A stretch of DNA of 38,235 nucleotides from Ardenticatenaceae bacterium (GCA_020634375.1 JACKBX010000017.1:1-38235); one strand, 5' to 3'; shown: positions 31,159 to 38,235, counted from the stretch's first letter. A program made the numbers and translations. Notes: generated by a model from the letters alone, not told the origin.

Positions 31159-33079
31159 ACGCCAGGTTTTCAATGGGGATGGGCACAGTCTGGTCTGCCA
31201 GTTCAAAGTTGAAAATACGGCCGTAAAAATACAGCTCCGAATCCAAACTATGCTTGATATTTTCGGCACGGCGGAACCCATGCTGCTCGCCCTCATAGGG
31301 CACGTAGGCTACGGGGATGCCCTTTGCCTTCACCGCCGCATACATTGACTCCGACTGGCTGGGCGGCACAACCTGATCCTCCAAACCCTGAAAAAGAATC
31401 AGCGGACAGTTTACCTGCTCGGTGAAATGGATGGGCGAACGGGCCACGTACACATCGCGCATTTCTGGGTAGGGGCCAATGAGATTGTCCAGATAGCGGG
31501 ACTCGAATTTATGCGTGTCGCGGGCCAACGCCTCTGCATCGCTGACGCCAAAGTAACTGGCCCCGGCGCGGAACACATCGTAAAAGGTGAGAGCGCAGAG
31601 GGTGGTGTAGCCACCTGCGCTGCCGCCGCGAATTGCCAGTCTATCGCCATCAGCCTGCCCCTGATCGACTAAATATTTTGCGCCGTTGATGCAGTCCTGC
31701 ACATCTACAATGCCCCATTCTCCGTTGAGGCGCTCGCGGTAGGAACGGCCGTATCCCGTGCTGCCGCCATAATTCACATCCAATACGCCAAAGCCCCGGC
31801 TCGTCCAATATTGCAGCCCATAATTGAGTTGGATTGGGCTGGCGCTGGTTGGGCCGCCATGACTGATAACCAGCAGCGGCGGGTTTTCATCTTCTGGGGC
31901 GACGAAATCTTTATTGCACGGCGGGTAGTAAATGGCATAAGCCGTGCGCCCATTTTCGGTAGGGAATTCCACCGCTTTCGGCTCGGTGAGATAACCAGGG
32001 TCAATAGACAGATCACTGCCTGTGCGCAGGGTCTGCACAGTCAGTGTTTTCAAATCTAAACGAATGATCACACGGGGCTGCGTGGCGGCATCCACGTTGA
32101 GGATAGCAAAGCCTGTGCCCACTTGAATGTCGTTGATAGTGTCGTAGGGGATTTGCAGGGAGGTAAAACGGCCGTTTCCCGCATTCAATGTACCCAAAAA
32201 CCAACGGCCGTCCTCGGTAAAAGCACAAATAATCGTTTCCGCGTCGGCAAAGCCATACGTGGTCATGCCAAACACCCACTGCGGACGGCCAAACTCGGCA
32301 GACATGGGATGCAGGGCTTTGGTACGGCCGTTGCGCCAGCGGTACAAATTCCACCAATTGCTGCGATCCGACACAAAATAAAGTGTGCCATCCGGCCCCC
32401 ATTCTGGCTGGAAGATAGACTCATTCGCGCCCCCGGCAATGCGCCGTGCATTTTCCAGGCCGTCCGCGGTCAGGTCGGCCAGCCAAAGTTCTGTGCCATC
32501 CCAGGGCATGTTCGGGTGATTCCACGTCAGCCAGACTAACTGCGTGCCATCCGGGCTAAGGCGTGGCGTGCTGTAAAAATCGTTGCCTGCTGCCAGCACT
32601 GTGCCGCTGTCCTCGCCATCTAGCTTCAGACTGACCAGGGCATTTGCCGCTTCTTCTTCCGGGTTGCTGTGGTCTTCACGGATGCAGATGAAACGGCCGT
32701 CCTGCGTCAACACGCCATCGGCATAACGATAGGGACTTTCTGGGGTAACGGGTTCCGGGGCTTGAGACGGCCGTTGCCGATACAAACGCTGGTCGTCAAA
32801 ATTCACAAAGTACACCACCCCATCCCACACCGTAAACGAGCCTCCGCCATATTCATGTACGCGGGTACGCACATTAAAGCCCTCTGGGGTAATGATTTGC
32901 GGGCCATCGGCTGAATATTTCACGACCACATAACGCCCCCCTTCCTGCGGGCGGCCTTCCAACCAGTAAATGTCATCGCCATCCAGGCAAACCGTGCCTA
33001 GCGGCGTGCTGCCAGCCACAACCAAATCAGAAGTAATAGGGGATTTCCAGGAACCATAAGGGGCAATTTGTGCAGTCAT
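31157..33079 (-). CDS. S9 family prolyl-oligopeptidase-like peptidase
   Basis: The product (640 residues from ATG 33079) has an N-terminal beta-propeller (about 1-370; repeated strands such as LSPDGTQLVWLTW and WGPDGTLYFVSDRSNWWNLY) and a C-terminal alpha/beta hydrolase domain with HGGPTSASPIQ, nucleophile Ser in AIRGGSAGGYTTL (about 490), Asp in FQGLEDQVVPP (about 568) and His in EGEQHGFRR (about 599). It should cleave short peptides, probably in the cytoplasm, since no signal peptide is seen. The longer frame from 33133 would run through a hairpin, so ATG at 33079 (MTAQIAPYGSWKSP) is preferred although its ribosome-binding site is weak. Seven octamers occur, a high density. Confidence 0.92.
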   Translation of the reverse strand: MTAQIAPYGSWKSPITSDLVVAGSTPLGTVCLDGDDIYWLEGRPQEGGRYVVVKYSADGPQIITPEGFNVRTRVHEYGGGSFTVWDGVVYFVNFDDQRLYRQRPSQAPEPVTPESPYRYADGVLTQDGRFICIREDHSNPEEEAANALVSLKLDGEDSGTVLAAGNDFYSTPRLSPDGTQLVWLTWNHPNMPWDGTELWLADLTADGLENARRIAGGANESIFQPEWGPDGTLYFVSDRSNWWNLYRWRNGRTKALHPMSAEFGRPQWVFGMTTYGFADAETIICAFTEDGRWFLGTLNAGNGRFTSLQIPYDTINDIQVGTGFAILNVDAATQPRVIIRLDLKTLTVQTLRTGSDLSIDPGYLTEPKAVEFPTENGRTAYAIYYPPCNKDFVAPEDENPPLLVISHGGPTSASPIQLNYGLQYWTSRGFGVLDVNYGGSTGYGRSYRERLNGEWGIVDVQDCINGAKYLVDQGQADGDRLAIRGGSAGGYTTLCALTFYDVFRAGASYFGVSDAEALARDTHKFESRYLDNLIGPYPEMRDVYVARSPIHFTEQVNCPLILFQGLEDQVVPPSQSESMYAAVKAKGIPVAYVPYEGEQHGFRRAENIKHSLDSELYFYGRIFNFELADQTVPIPIENLA

Positions 33080-33107
33080 AAGATTTACCGTTTTGAAATA
33101 GAGATGA

Positions 33108-33144
33108 GAGATTAGAGATTGGTCAACCACCAATCTCTAATCTC
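33108..33144. repeat. Junction hairpin with GAGATTA-type arms upstream of the S9 gene
   Basis: GAGATTAGAGATTGGT (33108-33123) pairs perfectly over 16 bases with ACCAATCTCTAATCTC (33129-33144) around CAACC. It lies in the 312-base gene-free stretch 33080-33391, about 30 bases from the S9 start, so here the element stands at a 5' end. The rest of the gap holds the 21-bp array and no recognisable promoter. Confidence 0.88.
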
Positions 33145-33205
33145 CGGTTATTTTACCAGCTAATCGCAAAATGGGACGAGTTTTTTGCCTACAACAACCC
33201 ATCCC

Positions 33206-33343
33206 AACCAGTCTGCAAGCCTCCCGAACGGGTCTGCATGTCCGCCCAACGGGTCTGCATGTCCGCCCAACGGGTCTGCATGTCCGCCCAACGGGTCTGC
33301 ATGTCCGCCCAACGGGTCTGCATGTCCGCCCAACGGGTCTGCA
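33206..33343. repeat. 21-bp tandem array upstream of pabBC
   Basis: Five identical head-to-tail 21-base units (33227-33331; unit AACGGGTCTGCATGTCCGCC plus C) are followed by a truncated sixth copy (33332-33343) and preceded by a diverged copy in the same phase (33206-33226, AACCAGTCTGCAAGCCTCCC plus G). The array ends about 48 bases before the pabBC start. Both strands are open across it (GLHVRPT on plus, GRTCRPV on minus) only because 21 is a multiple of 3. It has no spacers, so it is not a CRISPR. Confidence 0.92.
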
Positions 33344-33391
33344 CGTGTTTCCTTCTTCGCTTAACCCTTCCGCAAACGATAAAATGAGCGG

Positions 33392-35125
33392 ATGAATACG
33401 GTGATACTGCAAACCTTTGGCGCCTGGTGGCGCTTTGCCCAGCCCCTTGAGGTGGTCATTGCGCGGCAACCGGGGGAGGTGATGGCAGCGTTGTTGGCGG
33501 TGGAAACGGCCGTTACCCACCACAACCTCTACGCCGCCGGATTCCTCAGCTACGAAGCCAGCGCCGCATTTGGATTGGCCTGCCATTCATCCCAACCTCA
33601 CGACCCGCCACTGCTCTGGTTCGGTCTCTATCGCCAACCACAAGTCATTGCCCCGCCACAACCACCCACCGCTGCAAACTATCGCTTGGGCGACTGGCAG
33701 GCTAGTGTGACAGAATCTCAATACCACGACGCCATCAAGCGCATCAAGGCGTACATTGCTGCCGGACATACCTATCAGGTGAACTACACTTTTCCCCTGC
33801 ACGCCGACTTTTCTGGAGATGCGTGGGCGCTGTTTGCACAGTTATCGCAAGCACAGCAGGCCGCCTACACGGCTTACGTGGACATGGGCAGCCACGCCAT
33901 TTGCTCGGCTTCGCCAGAACTCTTTTTCACACTAGATGGCGCGGAACTTTGCTCGAAGCCGATGAAGGGAACGGCCGTGCGCGGCCACACCCTCTCTGAA
34001 GACAAAGCCAACATCGCCTGGCTGCACCAATCCCCCAAAAACCGCGCCGAAAACGTGATGATTGTGGACATGATCCGCAACGACATGGGGCGCATCGCCG
34101 ACATTGGCAGCGTGGCTGTGCCGCGCCTGTTCGAGGTGGAGCGCTACCCCACCGTGCTGCAAATGACATCCACCGTCACTGCCCGCAGTCGCGCCTCGTT
34201 CAGCGAGATCATAGCGGCTATGTTCCCTTGCGCTTCCATCACTGGTGCGCCCAAACACCGCACCATGCAAATTATTCAAGAGTTGGAGGCAGGGCCACGC
34301 GGCGTCTACACTGGCGCGATTGGCGTTCTCGCCCCTGATCGTCGGGCGCAGTTCAATGTCGCCATTCGCACAGTGACGGTTGACCGGCAGCGCGGGCGAG
34401 CGGTTTATGGCGTGGGCGGCGGCATTGTCTGGGATTCGCAAGCAGCAGAGGAGTGGGCGGAGTGTGCGGCGAAGAGTGAGGTGTTGAGAAGGCAACGGCC
34501 GTCCTTCCACCTCCTCGAAACCCTGCGCTGCACACCTGACGGGGGCTGCGATTTACTCAACGAACACCTGGCGCGGCTGGCCGATTCCGCTGAGTATTTT
34601 GGCTTTGCGGCCGATTTGCCCGCCATCCGCCACCGGTTGGCGCAATTGGCAGCCTCGTTAACCGGCCCGGCCAAAGTGCGCCTGCTGTTGGCCGAGGATG
34701 GGGCCATTACATTGGAAACTGCACCACTGCCGGAAACGGCCGTGCAGCCGCGGCGTGTAGCATTGGCCGCCGCGCCGGTGGATTCGAGCAATATCTGGCT
34801 GTACCACAAAACGACACGGCGGGAAGTGTACGCCGCCGCCCACGCCGCCTGCCCGCATTGCGACGACGTGCTGCTGTGGAATGAGCGCGGCGAATTAACA
34901 GAGGCAACGATTGCCAATGTGGTGCTGGAGTTGGATGGCGAATTGGTGACGCCACCAATTGAGGCGGGGCTGCTGGCGGGGACGCTGCGGGGAGTGTTGG
35001 TGGGGAACGGCCGTATCCACGAACGCCCCATCCCCCTCAAGCACCTGCGCCGCGCCAGTAAAATCTGGCTCATCAACTCCGTGCGCGGCTGGCAAGAAGC
35101 GCAATTGGTCAAGATTAGCGATTAG
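33392..35125 (+). CDS. pabBC: Aminodeoxychorismate synthase component I fused to aminodeoxychorismate lyase
   Basis: The 577-residue product joins PabB (about 1-370) and PabC (about 375-577). PabB has AAGHTYQVNYTFPL, the catalytic Lys in KPMKGTAVRGH (about 191), RAENVMIVDMIRNDMGRIAD, FPCASITGAPKHRTMQII and GVGGGIVWDS. PabC has LLETLRCTPDGG, the PLP Lys in LYHKTTRREVY (Lys473), LLWNERGELTEATIANVVLE and PIEAGLLAGTLRG. With a glutaminase subunit (PabA, not in the window) it makes 4-aminobenzoate from chorismate for folate. Its last codons KISD and stop arise in a GATTAGCGATTAG sequence like other junction repeats. The ribosome-binding site is weak. Five octamers occur. Confidence 0.95.
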   Translation: MNTVILQTFGAWWRFAQPLEVVIARQPGEVMAALLAVETAVTHHNLYAAGFLSYEASAAFGLACHSSQPHDPPLLWFGLYRQPQVIAPPQPPTAANYRLGDWQASVTESQYHDAIKRIKAYIAAGHTYQVNYTFPLHADFSGDAWALFAQLSQAQQAAYTAYVDMGSHAICSASPELFFTLDGAELCSKPMKGTAVRGHTLSEDKANIAWLHQSPKNRAENVMIVDMIRNDMGRIADIGSVAVPRLFEVERYPTVLQMTSTVTARSRASFSEIIAAMFPCASITGAPKHRTMQIIQELEAGPRGVYTGAIGVLAPDRRAQFNVAIRTVTVDRQRGRAVYGVGGGIVWDSQAAEEWAECAAKSEVLRRQRPSFHLLETLRCTPDGGCDLLNEHLARLADSAEYFGFAADLPAIRHRLAQLAASLTGPAKVRLLLAEDGAITLETAPLPETAVQPRRVALAAAPVDSSNIWLYHKTTRREVYAAAHAACPHCDDVLLWNERGELTEATIANVVLELDGELVTPPIEAGLLAGTLRGVLVGNGRIHERPIPLKHLRRASKIWLINSVRGWQEAQLVKISD

Positions 35126-35165
35126 AGAGAGGTTTATTTTAGTCAAGTGAAGCGTAGAAATTATT

Positions 35166-36077
35166 ATGAAGAAATTGCCAATTACACGCCAAGATTTCAC
35201 CTGTGAACAAGACTTTATGCGCGTCAATGATTTTCTCTCTGAAACCTACCGATTATACAAACGCCTACATAATTGGGATTGTGCGCGGTGGACATTCAAT
35301 CGTTACGGCGTCCATGGGAAAGAAGAGGTAGCCAACCATCGTGAATGGGAACAATATGCACAAATATGGCAAACATCGGATCAACAAATTGTCGGCGTTG
35401 CCCATATTGAAGAACCTGGAGAGTATTTTTTCCAGGTTCATCCTCACTACACTCATCTGGAAGAAGAGATGTTGCTATGGGCCAGGGAAACGGCCCGTGA
35501 CAAGTTAATAGTACATGCACACTCTTCAGACACGACCAGAAAAGCATTATACAAAAAACACCATGCTATCAAACTGGCCCACACGGACTATAACCGTTCA
35601 CTTGTTCTTCGAGAACCTTTCGCCCCAACCGAACTGCCAACAGGATTTCGCTTTATTCAGCTAAATTATGAAGATGCTGCTGCCTGTGAAAAACTCAGCC
35701 GCCTCTATTCACGTATTTGGCCGACAAGTACCTATATCTCGAATGGGAAAATCGTATCTTCATTAGCTACGTCGCCAACTTTCCGAAAAGAATTAACCTT
35801 TATTGTCGTAGACCCCGATAATAATTTTGCGGCATACTGCATCGTGTGGCCTGATACACTGAATCGCGTTGGACATTTTTATCCGATCGGTACCGACCCG
35901 GATTATGTGGGGATGAATCTTAACCAAGCTGTTATCACACAAGCTTTAAATACGTTAATCAATTTGGATTACCGACAAGCGTATATTGGTGCATATTACG
36001 ATGAGGAAGATGAGGCTGTGTTTCGAAGACTCGGATTTCAGGCATTAGAATTTGAGGAATTTTTTGAAATACCATAA
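35166..36077 (+). CDS. GNAT-like N-acetyltransferase
   Basis: The 303-residue product looks like two GNAT-related halves. The N-terminal half (about 1-150) has EQYAQIWQTSDQQIVGVAHI and HYTHLEEEMLLWARETARDK. The C-terminal half has FIVVDPDNNFAAYCIVWPDT, then HFYPIGTDPDYVGMNLNQAV and a terminal AYIGAYYDEEDEAVFRRLGF, typical of the last GNAT strands. The usual R/QxxGxG acetyl-CoA loop is modified to DYVGMN. The acceptor is unknown. Codon use is clearly more AT-rich than in pabBC before it, and it has no octamer, only AACGGCCCGTG, so recent transfer is plausible. It starts 40 bases after pabBC with no strong ribosome-binding site. Confidence 0.82.
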   Translation: MKKLPITRQDFTCEQDFMRVNDFLSETYRLYKRLHNWDCARWTFNRYGVHGKEEVANHREWEQYAQIWQTSDQQIVGVAHIEEPGEYFFQVHPHYTHLEEEMLLWARETARDKLIVHAHSSDTTRKALYKKHHAIKLAHTDYNRSLVLREPFAPTELPTGFRFIQLNYEDAAACEKLSRLYSRIWPTSTYISNGKIVSSLATSPTFRKELTFIVVDPDNNFAAYCIVWPDTLNRVGHFYPIGTDPDYVGMNLNQAVITQALNTLINLDYRQAYIGAYYDEEDEAVFRRLGFQALEFEEFFEIP

Positions 36078-36100
36078 CCATTGCGCCATCAGGTAGTTAA

Positions 36101-37102
36101 CTAAGGGACAGATCCCCTCTGACTAACAATTTCGGCCATGATGGAAAGTGCGATTTCCGCCGGGGTTTGTGCGCCAATGTCCAGGCCAATGGGGGCGTGA
36201 ATGCGGGCGATGGCAGCTTCGTCAAAACCCATTTCGTGCAGGCGCTGCACACGGGCGGCGTGGGTTTTCTGGCTGCCCAATGCGCCAATATATTTCACCG
36301 GGCTGTTGAGCAATATTTTGAGGGTGGGGTCGTCTATTTTGGGGTCGTGGGAGAGGAGGGCAACGGCCGTTTCCACTCCCAAATCTACCGCCGCCAATGC
36401 CTCACCGGGCCAAGCCTGGATGAGACGGTCTACATGTGGAAAGCGAGCGATGCTACTAAAAGCGCGACGCGGGTCAATGACGGTGACACGATAATCGAGC
36501 GTTTTGGCAATGGCGGCAAGGGCAACGGCGATATGCACACCGCCCACCAACACCAACTGCGGCGCAGGGCGCAGCACATCCACAAATGCCGCAACCCCTT
36601 CAGCCAGAGTAATGCGCTGCGAATGAGTGAGGGTTTGGGCTTGGGCAACGGCCGTGTCTGTCCATTCCCCCAAATCGCCCACGCGCCGCCCGGTGGAGTT
36701 GAAGGCCAACTTACGGCCGTTGCCCAGCAGCGTCACGCTGGTGACGGGCTGGTTATCGTGCAGATGCTGCCGCAAAAAGGGGAAAATTAGGCCGTCCACC
36801 GGCTCCACCCACACGCTGATGGAGCCACCGCAGGCGAGGCCTACCTCCCAGGCAGTTTCGTCGGCCACGCCAAAATGGAGCAATTGGGGAACGGCCGTTG
36901 CCAACACCTCCTTGCCCGCCTCAACCACCGCCCCCTCCACACAGCCACCGCTGACAGAGCCAGCGATCTCGTTATCCAACGTGCAGGCCATCTTCGCCCC
37001 CACCTGTCGCGGGGATGATCCCCAGGTCTGCACAACGGTGGCTAATGCCACGGCCTTGCCCGCCGCCAACCATTGCTCAACTTCTACTATCACATCGCGC
37101 AT
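36101..37102 (-). CDS. XdhC/CoxI family protein
   Basis: The product (333 residues from ATG 37102) has the XdhC N-terminal motifs VALATVVQTWGSSPRQVGAK and GSVSGGCVEGAVVEAG, with LACGGSISVWVEPV near 110. A C-terminal Rossmann-like domain has LVLVGGVHIAVALAAIAKTL and TVIDPRRAFSS. Family members help insert or sulfurate the molybdenum cofactor of xanthine dehydrogenase or CO dehydrogenase. No molybdo-enzyme gene lies in the window, so its client is elsewhere. AAGGTG precedes ATG 37102; the GTG inside that site (37108) is a less likely start. Four octamers occur. Confidence 0.9.
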   Translation of the reverse strand: MRDVIVEVEQWLAAGKAVALATVVQTWGSSPRQVGAKMACTLDNEIAGSVSGGCVEGAVVEAGKEVLATAVPQLLHFGVADETAWEVGLACGGSISVWVEPVDGLIFPFLRQHLHDNQPVTSVTLLGNGRKLAFNSTGRRVGDLGEWTDTAVAQAQTLTHSQRITLAEGVAAFVDVLRPAPQLVLVGGVHIAVALAAIAKTLDYRVTVIDPRRAFSSIARFPHVDRLIQAWPGEALAAVDLGVETAVALLSHDPKIDDPTLKILLNSPVKYIGALGSQKTHAARVQRLHEMGFDEAAIARIHAPIGLDIGAQTPAEIALSIMAEIVSQRGSVP

Positions 37103-37124
37103 ATTCACCTTGCCTGACTACAAG

Positions 37125-37158
37125 TTACAGGTTACATCATGTCTCATGTAATCTGTAA
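37125..37158. repeat. Junction hairpin with TTACAG-type arms
   Basis: TTACAGGTTACATCATG faces CATGTAATCTGTAA around a 3-4 base loop, with one extra base and two mismatches. Units are about 7-8 bases (GTTACAG, GTTACAT). It stands upstream of both the minus-strand xdhC-like gene and the plus-strand mutS2. Confidence 0.7.
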
Positions 37159-37264
37159 CGCATTCAATCCCCTAATTTTGTACATCTTTGCTGCAAATTC
37201 GGGTATACTGTGAATCCGCTACCCGAATATTCCCCCTACCTGGCAGCTTTGCAATAGAATCTGC

Positions 37265-37280
37265 GCCGGGAATTCCCGGC
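37265..37280. promoter_or_regulatory. Perfect 16-bp palindrome upstream of mutS2
   Basis: GCCGGGAATTCCCGGC reads the same on both strands. It is about 80 bases before the mutS2 start in a 256-base divergent gap and could be an operator or a very tight stem. It differs from the iterated hairpins because it has no internal unit. Confidence 0.5.
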
Positions 37281-37299
37281 ATATCACGCAAGTATGCGC

Positions 37300-37331
37300 G
37301 TTTGCGAGTCATAAGCAACCTTTTCGCAAAC
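37300..37331. repeat. 8-bp dyad before mutS2
   Basis: GTTTGCGA (37300-37307) faces TCGCAAAC (37324-37331) across 16 bases, ending 27 bases before the mutS2 ATG. It may form a leader hairpin or operator. No promoter could be assigned with confidence in this gap; TATACT near 37204 is a possible -10. Confidence 0.45.
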
Positions 37332-37358
37332 CCGCCGCTGGCAAGCTCTTGAAGAAAA

Positions 37359-38235
37359 ATGGACGAGAAATCTTTACGAACACTGGAATTTGACAAAATT
37401 TTGCACAAGGTAGCTGCCTATGCCAGCTTTAGCGGCGGCGAAGAATTAGTACGCACTCTGCATCCTACCACCGACCCGTTTGAAGCAGAATTATGGCAGG
37501 CACAAACGCATGAAGCCATGGAGTTGTTGGACGTGCATACCAACATCACCATTGGCGGCACACGGGATGTGCGGCAGGCTGTGGATAATGCTTTTCGCAG
37601 CTTCACGCTGCCAGCAGAGGATTTGCTGAATGTGAAGGCCACGCTAGAAGCATCGCGCACGTTGAAGCGGCAGATCATCAAGCTGAATGACGAGTACCCC
37701 CATCTGGCGGACATTGCCGAACTAATCGAGGAATGCCCCGGTTTGGTGCTTGCCATCACCAACACGCTGGATGAGCGTGGCGATGTGCTGGACAGCGCCA
37801 GCCCGAAGTTGGCGCGGGTGCGGCAGGAGCAGCGGGTGGTACACGGCCGTATCCAAGACAAACTGCAACGCATCCTCAACAGCGACAACAACCGCTTTTT
37901 GCAAGAGCCAATTGTCACACAGCGGAACGGCCGTTACGTCGTGCCCCTCCGCGCCGATGCCAAAGGGCGCATCCAGGGCATTGTGCATGACCTCAGCGGC
38001 AGCGGGGCCACCCTGTGGGTCGAGCCAATGGTCACGGTGGAACTGAACAACGAATATCGCGGGCTGCAACTGCAAGAGCAGGAAGAAATCAACCGCATCT
38101 TGCGCGAATTGTCCGAAAAAGTGGCCGACCAGGGCGAGGCGATCAAACGCATCACCGAGCGCATGGCCGAGCTAGACCTGATCTTTGCGCGGGGGCGCTA
38201 TGCGCAGCAGTTGGATGGCGTGGCCCCCATTTTTG
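37359..38235 (+). CDS. mutS2: MutS2 family protein (3' end missing)
   Basis: An open frame runs from ATG 37359 to the window edge (292 codons). It starts MDEKSLRTLEFDKILHKVAA and continues with NITIGGTRDVRQAVDNAF, LEECPGLV-like segments, RFLQEPIVTQRNGRYVVPLR (about 190) and IVHDLSGSGATLWVEPMVTV, all typical of the N-terminal core of MutS2. The ATPase and Smr nuclease domains lie beyond the window. MutS2 splits collided ribosomes and in some species suppresses recombination. GAAGAA precedes the ATG. The two octamers give HGR and NGR in the protein (37843, 37927). Confidence 0.93.
   Translation, partial: MDEKSLRTLEFDKILHKVAAYASFSGGEELVRTLHPTTDPFEAELWQAQTHEAMELLDVHTNITIGGTRDVRQAVDNAFRSFTLPAEDLLNVKATLEASRTLKRQIIKLNDEYPHLADIAELIEECPGLVLAITNTLDERGDVLDSASPKLARVRQEQRVVHGRIQDKLQRILNSDNNRFLQEPIVTQRNGRYVVPLRADAKGRIQGIVHDLSGSGATLWVEPMVTVELNNEYRGLQLQEQEEINRILRELSEKVADQGEAIKRITERMAELDLIFARGRYAQQLDGVAPIF

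Larger units (their letters stand above)
1982..37934. repeat. Dispersed palindromic octamer ACGGCCGT (about 63 copies)
   Basis: Exact copies counted by eye start near 1982, 2130, 2489, 3016, 3963, 4042, 4575, 5020, 6011, 6044, 6602, 6914, 8810, 9026, 11495, 11943, 12997, 13822, 14466, 14923, 15331, 16333, 16861, 18356, 18929, 19221, 19470, 20982, 21371, 21618, 21831, 22000, 22502, 23518, 24888, 25041, 25768, 26634, 27105, 28566, 28877, 29982, 30033, 30117, 30399, 31217, 31745, 32168, 32204, 32324, 32693, 32767, 33506, 33971, 34495, 34736, 35007, 36363, 36648, 36713, 36891, 37843 and 37927. An A before and a T after are frequent. In proteins it reads as TAV, (N/D/H/Y)GR or xRP depending on frame. 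Positions may be off by one and the count by a few. Confidence 0.93.

Noticed and set aside
33206..33343. CRISPR array
   Set aside because: Units are contiguous with no spacers and no cas genes are nearby.
33171..33395. Plus-strand frame with repeated GLHVRPT heptapeptides
   Set aside because: Same cause as the minus-strand frame; no ribosome-binding site and no non-repetitive conserved part.
33137..33586. Minus-strand frame with repeated GRTCRPV heptapeptides
   Set aside because: It exists because the 21-bp array keeps any frame open; it overlaps the pabBC N-terminus and has no ribosome-binding site.

Overview
The window looks like a chromosomal segment of a Chloroflexota bacterium, probably an Anaerolineae-type lineage. 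This is inference from protein style: TPR or LysM proteins with one membrane anchor, an S8 protease with a GYVWAG-repeat tail, a T-box in front of thrS, a YacP-type NYN protein and a PabB-PabC fusion. No rRNA, tRNA, CRISPR array, insertion sequence or phage gene was found. Coding density is high, and GC is visibly lower in the ribosomal genes at the left end and in one acetyltransferase near 35.2-36.1 kb.

Layout. 1-1.9 kb: ribosomal protein genes rplA (cut by the window edge), an L10 autoregulatory leader with an attenuator, rplJ and rplL, closed by a terminator. 1.9-3.3 kb: maf and a TPR/membrane protein. 3.3-6.9 kb, minus strand: LysM protein, duplicated-domain membrane protein, fluoride channel crcB, a DUF190 gene and an unknown gene overlapping it by 4 bases. 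7.1-8.3 kb: dGTPase-like HD hydrolase and a bidirectional terminator. 8.3-15.1 kb, minus strand: membrane protein of unknown function, thrS under a Thr T-box with a near-consensus promoter, a membrane histidine kinase and a secreted S8 peptidase. 15.3-18.5 kb, plus strand: PcrA/UvrD helicase and NYN nuclease-like protein. 18.6-20.2 kb, minus strand: MFS transporter and a single-domain response regulator. 20.4-21.5 kb: THUMP/UPF0020-type RNA methyltransferase. 21.5-31.1 kb, minus strand: ECF sigma factor, zinc-finger anti-sigma factor, two very large FtsX-type ABC permeases and a double-ATPase ABC protein, apparently one operon. 31.2-33.1 kb: S9 peptidase. 33.2-33.35 kb: 21-bp tandem array. 33.4-36.1 kb: pabBC fusion and GNAT protein. 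36.1-37.1 kb: XdhC-like protein. 37.36 kb to the end: mutS2, cut by the window edge.

Two window-wide signals are not explained by genes. First, the palindromic octamer ACGGCCGT occurs about 63 times (hand count), roughly once per 600 bases in coding and non-coding DNA, against about one expected by chance. It resembles the HIP1 octamer of cyanobacteria in behaviour but not in sequence. It is missing from the ribosomal genes, dgt, thrS, the response regulator and the acetyltransferase. Second, many gene junctions carry hairpins whose arms are built from short iterated units (about 7-9 bases). The unit differs at each junction, and the arms often contain the stop codons of the flanking genes and in one case encode a protein tail. 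The shared property is architecture rather than sequence, so similarity searches would miss it. Both deserve genome-wide analysis.
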